Assembly (NCBI GenBank): GCA_002633005.1
Contig: NMRA01001007.1
Coordinates: 1-35,247, forward strand
Direction: 5' to 3'
DNA length: 35,247 nucleotides
Origin: Phoronis australis
Lineage: Eukaryota > Phoronida > Phoronidae
Under the pieces are notes generated by a model. The model did no database searches and was not told the DNA's origin. It saw only the letters and a program-made list of their open reading frames with translations. This document shows positions 1 to 10,352 of this stretch, piece by piece (the first letter of the stretch is position 1; the number at the start of each line of letters is the position of its first letter). Made by a program: the position numbers and the translations under genes.

Positions 1-342
1 ACAGGAGAACCTAGTCTGTGTTGTTTAGAATTGTGATTTTTTGAGTTCTAAACACGCAAAACGCTCGTTATCCTGGTCCGGCAGTGGCTCGGAGCCCGGT
101 CAGGCCCGTCGCGGCCGGCCGGATTGACTCGTTATCCCGACCAGTGGCTCGGAAACTGATCAGACATCACGAACATAAACCAGCCAAAGTTGGAAACTAA
201 ACTGCTAGTCAGGAAAATACTATACTAGTGAGCCAAAGTAATTTGCACGTCTTGTATGTTGGTGAATTAGCCACGAAACTGCAAATCTACTTACTCGTCG
301 GAGCCGCGAATTCAGATTCCGCTTTCTCCACAGCACCGTCAG

Positions 343-619
343 CATGCTCACACCCAGCCTTCAATATGGGGGGCTCGAATTTCTGACGTTGTGGACCTTT
401 TGGTAACAAAAAGGCGGGTGAGCTAAAAAAAAACGGGGCACCACTGTGAACTGCGCGATTGTGCTTATTTAGAGGACTTTAGTCTCATTTTCTCGAACTT
501 TTTGTTACTTTAGTCTCATTTTCTCGGACTTTTTGTTTCCCAGAGGCGGACCTTTTTGTCCACTTCGCCACTTTGCCCTAGCTTGGTCGAGCCCCCGAGC
601 CCCCCTGGGTGCGCGCATG
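343..619. mobile_element. 277-bp MITE inserted in Rep-A
   Basis: Imperfect terminal inverted repeats CATGCTCACACCCAG (343-357) and the reverse complement of CTGGGTGCGCGCATG (605-619) flank the element. The 5-bp target duplication GTCAG lies at 338-342 and 620-624. The other Rep-A copy has the uninterrupted site, with a single GTCAG at 9020-9024, which directly shows the insertion. It has no coding capacity and belongs to an unidentified DNA-transposon family with 5-bp target duplications. Confidence 0.85.
476..537 (+). repeat. 31-bp tandem duplication
   Basis: Two adjacent copies of a unit containing TTTAGTCTCATTTTCTCG followed by (A/G)ACTTTTTGTT, inside the MITE at 343-619. They differ at one or two positions. 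Confidence 0.85.
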
Positions 620-984
620 GTCAGGGCAGAAGCTGTACATTGACAATCATTATTTGAATAATGTAAATATAAATAAAGATTCCCCTAACACCTGGCCGTG
701 GGATGAAAATCGAGTTGTTTCACAACAGTTTCTGCCATCTAACACTAAATTAGCATGAGCTCAGACGGCCTCGGTGTCCCGTCAATTAGTTTTATTGCAC
801 TTAAAGCCGGTAACGCAGGGATTTATTCATTGCTGGCTTCTCAAATCATGTTTGCACTCAGGAACACACCAAAGGCATTACAAATTGCATCTAATGAGAC
901 AGACTTTGTTTCAGTTTTATATAAGTATTGGTTAGGGTGAGAATAATTCATTTTGAAACAGAACGCTCAGTGATAAACGTCAAC

Positions 985-1326
985 ATGACAACTCGCAATC
1001 CCCCGCGACTTAGACGAGAGCTCATCAGTCCCGACGAAGACTTCGCAGGTGGATCGTTAGGTTTCACAGGCTATCAGTTCGAACAGCAATACAGTGATGA
1101 AGAAATACTAAGGAGGCGCCGTGAACAAGCTCAGACAACGGAACGTAGGGATAGTTATTTGGCAAGCTGGGATTCGTCAGGCACTCACGCGGCTGTCGAC
1201 CACTGCAGGCCACAGACAAGGAGATGTTCCACGGGCTCATACTTGCTATTTGCAGCGTACTTTTCATTCTTCACTACTGCGATCCAGCAACTAGCATTAG
1301 TTCTTCGAATTGCGCATGAATCATAG
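985..1326 (+). pseudogene. Rep-A internal reading frame with GYQFEQQYS motif
   Basis: An open frame from the ATG at 985 encodes an arginine- and glutamate-rich peptide with GYQFEQQYSDEEILRRRREQ. The matching frame in the second Rep-A copy (from 9384) is broken by an early stop and deletions, yet keeps GYQFEQEYSDEEILERRREQ. Similar GYxFEPxYS/T-EEE stretches precede a cysteine-rich P2X7-like domain in many invertebrate proteins; linking this copy to that family is my inference, and no clear WCxCGxC motif follows. Conservation between copies suggests the ancestral element encoded it. It is probably non-functional here. Confidence 0.4.
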
Positions 1327-1370
1327 CGGAGCTGACCAGCGACTAGCATTAGTTCGTCGAATTGCGCATG
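1284..1370 (+). repeat. 35-bp direct repeat
   Basis: CCAGC(A/G)ACTAGCATTAG followed by TTC(T/G)TCGAATTGCGCATG occurs at 1284-1318 and again at 1336-1370, with a 52-bp period. It lies where the similarity to the other Rep-A copy ends. Confidence 0.85.
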
Positions 1371-2231
1371 GCATGGATCGGACTTCCCGGCGACTCGGAC
1401 GCCACGGCACCTGCCACCCGTGGCGGGAGCAGCTTATTTCTTGACTAACACCTGCTTCTAAATCTGGATTTAAGCAAAATTACAAAGTCCACGCTTACAC
1501 ATATGCAAGCGTATCCAAATACAATTAAATATATTTTCATGTGAAACCATTCAATGTTCTTTGAACATTGACTTGTGTGAGTTCTTAATTTTCTTAGATC
1601 TGCCCAATCAGGTAGAACTGCGTTTCAAGTCATTCGCTATAGGCACCGGAGGAAGTTCGCGTCGTAAGTGACATCGTATGACGTCATATGACGTAGGAGA
1701 TGCGAGCCTCATTTGCATAAGTCAGACATCGGTTGGTTCAAAAAAGAGGATCATGCCCGAGTACATGCCTGGGAAGAGGCATCTTTTTAAGGGTAAAACA
1801 AGTCATGTTCAAAGCAACCTAGTGCCATTAATATGCAGTCTTTGGGGACCAAAGTGGTGTCATTTTATAGCTAAAGAGTTAAGCTTTCGAACACAATGCT
1901 TGGATTCCAGACGACTTTAACATTTCCTTTTGAAATCACTTTTGAATATCCGTTAAAATGCGCTAAAAACAGTTGTCCCTTCCTGGTTATCTCTTCCTGC
2001 TACTAGTAACAATGGAATCCAAGCCATTCACGGACAGTACGGTGATGACAATATGTCTGCCAACGTTCGCCGGGCGGACAAAATAAAACCGCCGTAGAAC
2101 CTTATGTTGAAAATGTCATTGAATCGTGGAGTCTCGAACATAAACATCCCAAACGCAAAAAAAAAACGCAAAAAACACCTGAATTAGTTTTTCAAACTTT
2201 AATTACAAATAATTTAAAACTGCTCTCTAAC
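1371..2231. other. No recognisable gene; CRE-like palindrome
   Basis: I see no supported coding sequence. The perfect palindrome ATGACGTCAT at 1678-1687 contains the CRE core TGACGTCA and is followed at once by a half copy, ATGACGTA. The left part, to about 1440, is GC-rich. The strand of any promoter is unknown. Confidence 0.4.
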
Positions 2232-2655
2232 TCAGAACTTGACAACTAACTCGTGACTACTGTGACCTACGCAGCACGTGAAGCTTGCACGCGCGCACTT
2301 TGCACTAACACCACTGTTGATAAGTACACTATGTCTGTTCTGAAAGGGCAGACCATAATGGGACACATTCTTCGCAAGATCAGGAAAAACTTTTGGGTTC
2401 GTTTTGAGGCATGGCGGAAGTTTGAAGTGTATAGCCACGGCTAAATACCAACATAGCAACGAGGCTCGTGGTTTACAAATTCTGCGCACAATGTTTTTTT
2501 CAGGACTGTCCGATATTATTGATAAATTGAAGACGTTACTGTAGAATTTTAGGACTGTAGGTAAGGCATTTTTCGCGCGTACACATTCATGGGCTGGGCG
2601 CTTATTTAAGTAAAGTCTGAAAACACATGGGGGACGCTTATAGGGATACGGTAAT
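2232..2655 (-). mobile_element. Rep-D element, reversed partial copy
   Basis: Read on the minus strand from 2655, this begins CCGTATCCCTATAAGCG and runs on in parallel with the complete element at 12395 (shared blocks include CCTACAGTCCTAAAA, AACGTCTTCAATTTATCA, TATTTAGCCGTG and CACTATGGTCTG). The outer base pair TA sits at the terminus, as in the complete copy. The far terminus is not found, so the copy is partial. A 143-codon minus-strand frame here resembles no known protein and is probably incidental. Confidence 0.7.
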
Positions 2656-2826
2656 ACATTCACGGCACATCATAATTGACCTTACCAGTAGCCATCTTAG
2701 CTTACCTAACAGGATCATATTTTATATAAAGAGCAAGAAAATTGAACACCGTGTTACAACCATTTTTAACCTTGCTAGAATATGTAGTTTGCTTAAAAGT
2801 GCTTTATTAGTAACACATAAATGTTG

Positions 2827-3076
2827 CAACTGTTACATTTTACATCATTGTTACATTTTAGGTTGCTAAGCCTCTCCTAAAATGTATTTTTCGACCAGGG
2901 GTGCTATGATACTCAGTAAAATGTAACAATTCCATAAAAGTAACAACTGTTACATTTTACATCATTGTTACATTTTGTTGCTAGGCCTCTCCTAAGATGT
3001 AACAAGTTGTTACATTTTGTGTAATTGTTACAATTTATGGAATACACATGGGAGAAATGTATCATTGTTACATTTT
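2827..3076 (+). repeat. TGTTACATTTT tandem array
   Basis: The 11-mer TGTTACATTTT occurs six times on the plus strand (2831, 2849, 2948, 2966, 3008, 3066) and once reversed (2918). Two ~60-bp blocks, 2827-2886 and 2944-3003, are nearly identical and 117 bp apart; both carry GCCTCTCCTAA. It lies directly upstream of the promoter of the gene starting at 3188. Confidence 0.85.
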
Positions 3077-3086
3077 AGGAAAGCAA

Positions 3087-3141
3087 AATGGGGCTATTCG
3101 GAGAATTCTCCTCGCGGTGTCGCTGTTGTACTAGTGGTGAT
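3087..3141 (+). repeat. Promoter-proximal block repeated inverted at 6552-6609
   Basis: AATGGGGCTATTCGGA (3087-3102) and TGTACTAGTGGTGAT (3127-3141) recur on the minus strand at 6609-6594 and 6566-6552 with similar spacing. The second copy is not followed by the NRF1-like site or by an equivalent reading frame that I can recognise. It may be the end of a dispersed repeat that supplied promoter sequence to the adjoining gene. Confidence 0.6.
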
Positions 3142-3146
3142 TAAAT

Positions 3147-3156
3147 TGCGCATGCG
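3147..3156. promoter_or_regulatory. NRF1-like promoter site
   Basis: The palindrome TGCGCATGCG matches the core NRF1 site, which in animals is concentrated close to transcription starts. It lies 31 bp upstream of the ATG at 3188, so it probably marks the promoter of the small secreted-protein gene. Confidence 0.5.
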
Positions 3157-3187
3157 TGGCTGTCTGCATGTAAACAACTGGTAAAAG

Positions 3188-3423
3188 ATGGAATTTTTAT
3201 CAAAATACGTCGTCGCGCTAAGCCTTATTACTGCTAATTTCCCTGGTGCAAGTCTTCGACAGGTGGCCACAAATTCCCGAAAGACCTAAGGTTACTATAT
3301 TCGTGGACAATTGCGGTCAACAGGGTCAACTAACTGACAAAAAGTGTGTGGATGCTGAAGCCCCGTGTGTGCTCTATGTCTATGACTATGCAGTTCCATT
3401 CGGAGACTACACAACATTACTTG
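3188..3423 (+). CDS. Small secreted protein, exon 1 (one frameshift)
   Basis: The ATG at 3188 opens MEFLSKYVVA in one frame. From about 3222 a frame shifted by one base reads ALLLLISLVQVFDRWPQIPE and on through KVTIFVDNCGQQG and CVLYVYDYAVPFGDY to a strong donor G|GTAAGT at 3424. Joined across the shift, this forms a typical signal peptide (charged start, Leu-rich core) and a secreted segment of about 60 residues with three cysteines. The extra base near 3217-3221 could be a sequencing error, an allele or a pseudogene lesion. I do not recognise the family. The 650-bp intron leads to exon 2 at 4074. The upstream NRF1-like site supports a real promoter. Confidence 0.5.
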
Positions 3424-4073
3424 GTAAGTTTTTAGCAATCAGTTTCTATCAACATCGTTCGGTGATGTTATCCCCACCAGTTACCCCACTGAATAACAGT
3501 TTTATTGAGTGGAACTAAGTGTTTCTTTTTGGAAACTCACCCGATGCCGGGTAGGCTAGCAGCACATATTCATATTGTCCTGGGTGGGAGTGCTCCCAAA
3601 ATAAGAGGTTATTGGTACGTGATGCACAGAAGTCAAGAGTGACTTTTTCACAGCAGTTTCTCTTCAAAACTATGCTGTTTCCAATAAAATTCTCTAGATG
3701 AGTGAGTTTCCTTATTTTATCGTGGACCCCACCCCCAGGACCACCAGCTCAGTTATCGAATTAACATGAATAAGCCTTAATTCAGTAAATGTCGTAACAT
3801 TGCATTGGAAAAAAATTGACACCTAGAATGAATTTTACTTGTTGAGATCAGAAGCACATTTTAAGTGTCATGAAAAATACACATTGTTAAATCACTTTTA
3901 GCCTGTTTCACATATTTTAATTCAGATATTAAATAAGACTTGGGTACAAAGGTTATTAGTTTCTACACATAAACATGAAGATGAAATGTCAAGTATGTTC
4001 TGCCTTACAAAAGTAGTTTTGTCTTGTCTTTTCTTTTACAATTTGCTAATATTTCTATTCTGTTACAGGCAAG

Positions 4074-4189
4074 AAAAAACAACTGAAACCAACCGCCTGA
4101 CCATCTATTTCACCGTTGGACAAAGTGAAAAGCAATCCTTCAGCAATAACCTGAGAGAATTGAACGTAATTCAGAAATTCAGCACCTGA
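4074..4189 (+). CDS. Small secreted protein, exon 2 (C-terminal)
   Basis: The pyrimidine-rich tract ending TTCTGTTACAG at 4068 is followed five bases later by a second AG (4073). Using the second AG keeps exon 1's phase (phase 1) and gives a 38-residue tail including TNRLTIYFTVGQSEKQSF, with its stop at 4187-4189. Using the first AG (exon from 4069) gives only a short tail, GKKKQLKPTA, then a stop. The longer tail looks like real coding sequence, so I prefer the second acceptor; the two closely spaced AGs could both be used. No cysteines lie in this exon. No canonical AATAAA is seen just downstream. Confidence 0.45.
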
Positions 4190-6540
4190 TATGCCTGATT
4201 ATGGACTCCCTCGCAATGTTGTTTCTTTCTGTGCTTTTTCAGTTTGCCATTTGTTTTTAAATACACTGATAATTGTTTATTCTCGAATCTTGTGCATAGC
4301 AGATTCTTATCCAGCTAGCTACAATTGAAAACATACAATAAGACAATCGATGCAGTCACTGAATGTCATTTCCCCATAATCTGTACCAAATTGAAAAGTT
4401 TTTACCAATAGTATAAAGCCTTTCTTCTGAAAGGAAAATTTAATGTCACTCAGCTTTTGGCTTTCATTTCACTGGGTTCTAGTTTCAATGGCCTATAGAA
4501 GCGCTTGTAAAAAAGGTCCAGTTTCAACACGTGGCTTTCTTTCATGTAACCTCATTCAGCCTCAATAACATCCACAATTAGACCCTTGAAGGTAAACACA
4601 GCAGCATATCACTTGAATCGTTTTGAGCCCAAAATCAGACTCTGAACTAGACCAGAGTGTGACTAGGTCTTCTTTAGCTTCAGTCCCTCATGTTTCTTCC
4701 AGGAAAGGAAATAAGCTATTGTCCACACATGACTCATTGCCTATGAAAGGGCATCCTCACCAACAAGGCTTATTTGTGTAGCAGTCAGATATAGTTCGTC
4801 TGGATACACAGACACTCCACTGGCACATTGTCTTATGGTAACTTAGTACTGCGATTCACATTTCTCCAGGGCCACTGACTTGCACATTGTGCCATGCAGC
4901 ACTGCTGGTGTGTGGAAGTGCTGTGGGAAGAGAACGGAGTAACAAAGCTTGTCTATGATACAGCTTGAAGTGGCCTTAAAATGTCACTGAACCTGGAACA
5001 AATATTGAAATATGAATAATTAAGTACTCCAGATTGGATCAAAAATGTTATCCCTGTTTTTCAAAAATATATGGTGATTGGTCTACAGTTTCACATAAAA
5101 GTAAATAATTACTATTTTCAGAAACCAAGGGTGTATATAATGAGTATTGCATAAAACTGTGTCTTTATTTTTTATCCCTAGCCATAACAATTCTTTAAAC
5201 GCATCACTTGTCTGTAAAATATACAAGTTTTTTGAGACAACTTCAAACCTTTGTTACCCATTTTCAAGCCTTTTTAATTTTGATACTTTCAGCAATTTTA
5301 AACTCAGATTACAGGTTCATGGGTCTGTCAAGCATACTTCTAGCCTAAGGTTGAGGGAACCGTTTTTCTTCTAATAGAAGATATGAAGACTTGGGTCATT
5401 TAAAAATGATGGATAATCTTTCTGTTGTTTAAGAGTAATTACAAATCGTAAGGCACCATCAAAAATGCAATTTTCACAAAAATGGCAGTCATTTGAATTT
5501 ATAACGACTTGCAACATTTCAAGGCATGAGTTAAGACTATTCAGTCACTGTGAATTCGGAAAATGTAATATATTTTCGTGGTTTTACAATTGATACAAGT
5601 AGCAAAACAGTTTCATGAAATCAACTTGAAGGGACTTCGTGAAGGTTAAGAATTACCTCACCATGCTCTTTTCCCCAAACATGTATTACCTGTTATTTCC
5701 ACACATTCAGTTGTACCAAATATTACAACCCCCCATGCCAATCCCCCCTCGGGACCTGAATAAGTAATTTAACAAAATGACTTTAAAAATAGCTGTTCCT
5801 TTTCAAAGGCTTTGTTCGTTGTCTCCAATATTGAAAGTAGGCTTTGACAACAGATCTGCACTGGATGGGAAGATCTTGTTGGTTAGCTGCAGTCAAATGC
5901 TAAAAACCAATTTTTGTCCATTCAGGGACGGTGCAGAAGCGATGCATATCTCCTCTGCACGGTACAAGCCTTCAAACCTAAAAACCAAAGGTTACGTGAA
6001 AACTGACGTGATAGATTTCCATTTCAACGTGTAATAGATTTCCAGAAGACATATGATAGGGAGTAAACAAATAGTCTAATGCAATGGATATTTATCACTC
6101 ACGTACCCTTTGCCATTGGGATTGGATTGTAATCTTAACTCATTAACCTGTATCGAGTTGACAGCATAAACATTCAGCATTGATTGATGTAACTGTCACT
6201 GATAAACTTTTAGAAATCATTCCAAACAATAATAATGCTTTGATGTACGAAAAGATCCCGATTGCTACGTCAAGTATCGTATCACATATCACAACATACA
6301 AAGATTAACCAGACTCTGGCTGGCGACTGACTGCCGCGAAGTCGACATCGGCGAGTGCCTCAGTTAACAGGCATCGGTAGAATAATCATGGAATAATCGT
6401 TAAAATAATCACAAACCTTACCTTTGTATGAGGTCGTGCTTACTTCCTCTCATAGAAGCACCCTTTTTACGCAATCTCAGATTCAGTTGGCACGGCTGCA
6501 AGCCATTTCACCATGTATTTAAAGGGCTCGCGAAATCGAG
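4190..6540. other. No recognisable gene
   Basis: AT-rich sequence with only short open frames in several registers, none showing a motif, splice-compatible neighbour or repeat copy elsewhere in the window. Short cytosine-rich tracts occur near 5730-5755. Around 6320-6350 the minus strand has TTCGCGGCAGTCAGTCG, also found at 13303 inside Rep-D, hinting at an old related fragment. Confidence 0.5.
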
Positions 6541-6551
6541 GCTGTTAATCT

Positions 6552-6609
6552 ATCACCACTAGTACACGCACGCCCTCTAGTTATTGTAGATTTTCCGAAT
6601 AGCCCCATT
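6552..6609 (-). repeat. Inverted copy of block 3087-3141
   Basis: The minus strand reads AATGGGGCTATTCGGA then, about 27 bases later, TGTACTAGTGGTGAT, the order and approximate spacing seen at 3087-3141. Confidence 0.6.
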
Positions 6610-7349
6610 GGTGAGTTTGCATATTTGTCACACAGAAGAAAACCGTTAACACACTTAACACCTTCTTTCTTGGATTGTTTGAATTCAAACATATAGATGT
6701 CCCTATATGCTTTACATGGTGTTTTAACATGAGTAGTTTTATAGCACATGTATAGTAAAAAATGCACACCGTACAGTTTCAACTCCACACGAAAGGAGTT
6801 TCCAAGATCAGGTAACAAGTTTTATATTGTTAAAGCGTTCTTGCAATCTTTTGATGACGCTCACAGGTCATAAATCAATTGTGTATCCGGCATTACAGCA
6901 AACACACTTCCCTTGGTAAGCACCATGACATCGTTTTTGGCTCATTTTTATTGTATTTCTTTGGGAACAAACGACAATGACAATTTTTTTATGGAGAATT
7001 CAATTTCAGAAGCCAATTTGATAAAAAACAGCAGTTTTAGTCCACGATATTTGGTTTATTTTGGCCAATGCTTTATTTCCTTGGAGTCACTGCTAATGTG
7101 GCGGCATAGTAATTTTTTTATATAGCTTAAAAGCTGAAAGAAATTGTTGTGATGTTATAGTTTTCCATGACGTCATCCTTTTGTGACGTCATTTTCAATT
7201 CCTGTCAATATATTTTACATTTCTTTTATTACAAAGACGTAACACATTTTGGCGTAGTTGGCAGGATATAAAACAAGAGCAACACGGAGCGATGAAATGC
7301 GCCCACGAATGCATTGCAAATGGTGTGCTTTTAGGGTTATTTATTTGTA
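6610..7349. other. No recognisable gene; paired CRE sites
   Basis: No supported coding sequence. Two TGACGTCA palindromes occur 16 bp apart at 7168-7175 and 7184-7191, which is the arrangement of a CREB/ATF-type regulatory site, but no promoter or gene can be assigned to them. Confidence 0.4.
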
Positions 7350-7964
7350 TCATAAAAATGGCCACTAGATGGCGCAAAAACATACAATCCATCCAAAAAC
7401 AGGAACATGCCATATTTCATAAAAATCTGTCAAGGAACTTCAGAGAAACAAAAGAAAATAGAATAACATGAAATTGCCACTAGTCGGCACAGTGTCCGCT
7501 GGATTCGCCTAAAAGTCGCCGTCTGTTATCTTCATATAAATATACTTACTAAATTTAGTAAAGATCCTGCAGTGGGTTTAACAGATACAACTATGGGCGC
7601 AAAACAAAACTACCACTAGGAGGTGCCACAGTAGTCAGTCACCATCATCAAAGGTCGTCTTCACACTGAGAACATATATGCCAATTTTGAAATGATTTGG
7701 TTGATACAGTGCTGGACACCAAAAACAAGATTTGAAAACAGCAAAAATGGCCACTAGATGGTGCAAAATACCTCGATTCCATCCAAATACAGAAAGATAG
7801 CGTCATCACACCAATAGATGCCTATATTTAAAATTTTATGAAAATCTGTTCACGACCTTTGAAGATACTGAGTTAAACGTAAAAAACTAAAATTGCCACT
7901 AGGGGGCACAGCAGTAATCAGATCTGTCCGAAAGTCGTCGTCATCCATAGTCAACTTCATATAA
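7350..7964 (+). repeat. Satellite of ~150-bp monomers with CTCF-like motifs, left block
   Basis: Five monomers, each starting at a CCACTAG(A/G)(T/G)GGC-type motif: 7360, 7475, 7611, 7749 and 7894. Three types alternate in the order A-B-C-A-B: A has GGCCACTAGATGGCGC, B has TGCCACTAGGGGGCAC, and C is the variant TACCACTAGGAGGTGC. Between motifs every monomer keeps ACATA-n-AATTTC and AAAGATCC or AAAATCC followed by a GGTTT-like block, so the types descend from one monomer. The array is cut by the Rep-B insertion at 7965 and resumes in register (type C) at 10370. Confidence 0.85.
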
Positions 7965-10352
7965 CAGTGTTCTCCACATCTGAAAATCCAAACAGGTCGC
8001 ATTCGTAAAAACTGCAACGTGCCGGAACTGCACAGCGGTCAACGTTCTCCATAAGCTAGGGTGCAGTTTTTTGTGCACCTTATTTTTACCCACGCATTTT
8101 AATAGTAATGCACAGTAGTGCAAACAAATAACTGTGTTTATTCAACTTTTTATTTGTAAAAGTTAGCCTTATTTACAAACATATCACAATGTCATAACCC
8201 ATTTACTTTGTCAATGACTTTGAAATGGAAGTCTGCAACGTGTTTGATACAGTATGGGGTTTTAAAGGAGCATGCCACCCAAAAAACAACCTAATTTGTA
8301 TCAATTTAGATCGAGTAGTTCTACTCCATAAGGACACGTACGGTTGCGTTACCTGACACCTGACGGCAGACAGAGGTGTTGAAATTATCCAATGACATCA
8401 TCGGTTTCACACGCAGTCTATTCAGCAGTTCACAACACGGGTTACTGGCATCAGCTTATCGCTTGAAGTCATCGTTTAACACCAATAAATCATCAAACTT
8501 TGATGTAAAACCCTTAGAAATACACTGAGTTCTTATAAAAATGTGCTGTTTTATTTCACTCTTACGGATTTATTGGTATTTGGACACACCGTAGCCTACA
8601 AAGTTCGGGAGGCCAATAAGGTCCGTAGCATGAATTTGGGGTCTGTTTGGAGATAATTCCGAAGTACTTTCCGTGAGATACAGGCAGGAGAACGTAGATC
8701 TGTGTTGTTTAGACTTGTGATTTTTTTAGTTCTAAACAGAAAACGCTTGTTATCCTGGTCAGTGGCTCGGAGCCCGATCAGGCCCGTTGCGGCCGGCCGG
8801 ATTGACTCAGTATCCTGGCCAATGGCTCGGAAACTGATCAGATATCACGAACATAAAACAGCCAAAGTTCAGTGGAAACTAAACTTCCAGTCAAGAAAAT
8901 ACTATACTAGTGAGCCAAAGTTATGTGCCCATGATTATGTTGGTGAATTAGCCACGAAACTACAAATCTACTTACTCGTCGGGGGCCGCGAATTCAGGTC
9001 CCGCTTTGCCCACAGCACCGTCAGGGCAGAAGTTGTACATTGACAATCATTATTTGAGTAGTGTAAATGTAAATAAAGATTCCCCTAACACCTGGCCGTG
9101 GGACGGAAATCGAGTTGTTTCACAACAGTTTCTGCCAGCAAACACTAAATTAGCATGACCTCACACGACCTTGGTGTCCCGTCAATTAGTTTTATTGCAC
9201 CTAAAGCCGGTAACGCAGTGATTTATTAATTGCTGGCTTCTCAAATCATCTGCACTCACAAACACTCCAAAGGCATTACAAATTGCATCTACTGAGACAG
9301 ACTTTGTTTAAGTTTTATATAAGTATTGGTTAGGGTGAGAATAATTCATTTTGAAACAGAACGCTCAGTAATAAACGCCAACATGGCAACTCGCAATCCT
9401 GACTTAGGATGAGCAAGAGCTCATCAGTCCTGACTTCGCAGGTGGATCGTTAAGTTTTAAAGGCTATCAATTCGAACAGGAATACAGTGATGAAGAAATA
9501 CTAGAGAGGCGCCGTGAACAAGCTCAGACAACGGAACGTATGGAGTTATTTGGTAAGCCGGCATTCGTCAGGCACTGCCACAGACACGGAGATGTTTCAC
9601 GGCCTCATACTTGCTATTTACAGCGTACATTTCATTCTTTACTACCATGAGCCACTTCCTAAGCATTTCGGACTCACGAGGAAGTAAAAAAAAACAATAT
9701 ACCCACTTTCCTCGCAGCTGCTTAGTTCGGACAAGCGGGAACGATGCACCGCAACATAGCGGCATTCACTCTGCATATCAACCACTGACGTCTCTAGCGT
9801 CGTTTCTCACCTTCCTCACAGGTTAACGCGACACCTCTTGGCGAGGTAAGGTCAACCGTATGCGAGGTAATGTGGATATAGACCGATTAAGACAGCAAAA
9901 AGACTAATTAAATCGGGTGGCATTCTCCTTTAAGCTACTCAATAATTGTGATATCAATAGTCAACTAAGCACAAAAAGTCTTACACAGAATTAAACTTTT
10001 CCCATGATGTAGACAGTCCAAGTGAAGTGTCTTTGCAAAGTCAGTTAGGTAGGGTAAACAAAACCATTCATGTGCGTTTTCCATCTACTTGGATGGGAGT
10101 GTTACTGTGTTAGTCCTGTTGATGATAACCAATATTTCTAAAAAGATATCAATTGAATTATCAAATGCTTGCAACTTTCAAATTCCCATAATTTTCAGGA
10201 TTGCCACAAACTCATTCTTCCAGATGAAAACCCATCTATTCTCAGCGACTTTGGAGCCGGACTGCACGCCTACTGAGCAGTTAGTGGATTAGGCCTGTAG
10301 GTAGCAATGGGCCTTTGTTTAAATTGACTAGTTGTTAGAGATGAATTGAAAA
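7965..10352 (+). mobile_element. Rep-B copy 1, split by a nested Rep-A element
   Basis: The outer parts 7965-8261 and 9934-10352 match 20948-21735 and 22707-22816 almost colinearly (shared runs include CGTAAAAACTGCAACGTGCC, AGACAGTCCAAGTGAAGTGT and GGGCCTTTGTTTAAATTGAC). Left and right ends agree between copies, which defines an element of roughly 0.7 kb without obvious terminal inverted repeats. It lies inside the satellite and is interrupted by 8266-9929. It codes for nothing I recognise. Confidence 0.8.
8266..9929 (+). mobile_element. Rep-A element with TTAA target site
   Basis: The left terminus AGGAGCATGCCACCC follows TTAA (8262-8265). The right terminus GGGTGGCATTCTCCT precedes TTAA (9930-9933). 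The 15-bp termini are inverted repeats with one mismatch. The second Rep-B copy shows the uninterrupted site near 21245 (TTTTTGGCTACTC against TTTTAA-element-TTAAGCTACTC). TTAA duplication is typical of piggyBac and Kolobok DNA transposons. The element is 1664 bp and non-autonomous: only remnants of a GYQFEQ reading frame (from 9384) are left, with an early stop. It contains the sequence shared with 1-1282. Confidence 0.85.

Larger units (their letters stand above)
1..1282 (+). mobile_element. Rep-A dispersed repeat, copy 1 (left end cut by window)
   Basis: This stretch aligns through most of its length with 8682-9645, including a GC-rich tract with GCGGCCGGCCGGATTGACTC near 110 and the shared run around 640-760. 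The second copy sits inside an element with TTAA target sites and inverted termini (8266-9929), so this is very likely the same transposon family. The two copies stop matching at about 1282, after the shared GCGTAC-TTTCATTCTT stretch, so this copy is truncated or rearranged there. It differs from copy 2 mainly by an inserted MITE at 343-619. No transposase is recognisable. Confidence 0.8.

Noticed and set aside
2232-2663. 143-codon minus-strand open frame as a gene
   Set aside because: It lies wholly inside the Rep-D copy; the equivalent sequence at 12395-12800 does not keep the frame, and no protein motif is present.
6310-6400. Fourth Rep-D copy
   Set aside because: Only a 17-base identity with the interior of Rep-D is clear; no termini are present and the remaining similarity is too weak.
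7941-8123. Minus-strand frame shared with 20877-21074 as a conserved gene
   Set aside because: The shared peptide is explained by two copies of Rep-B; the frames have different ends and no recognisable domain.
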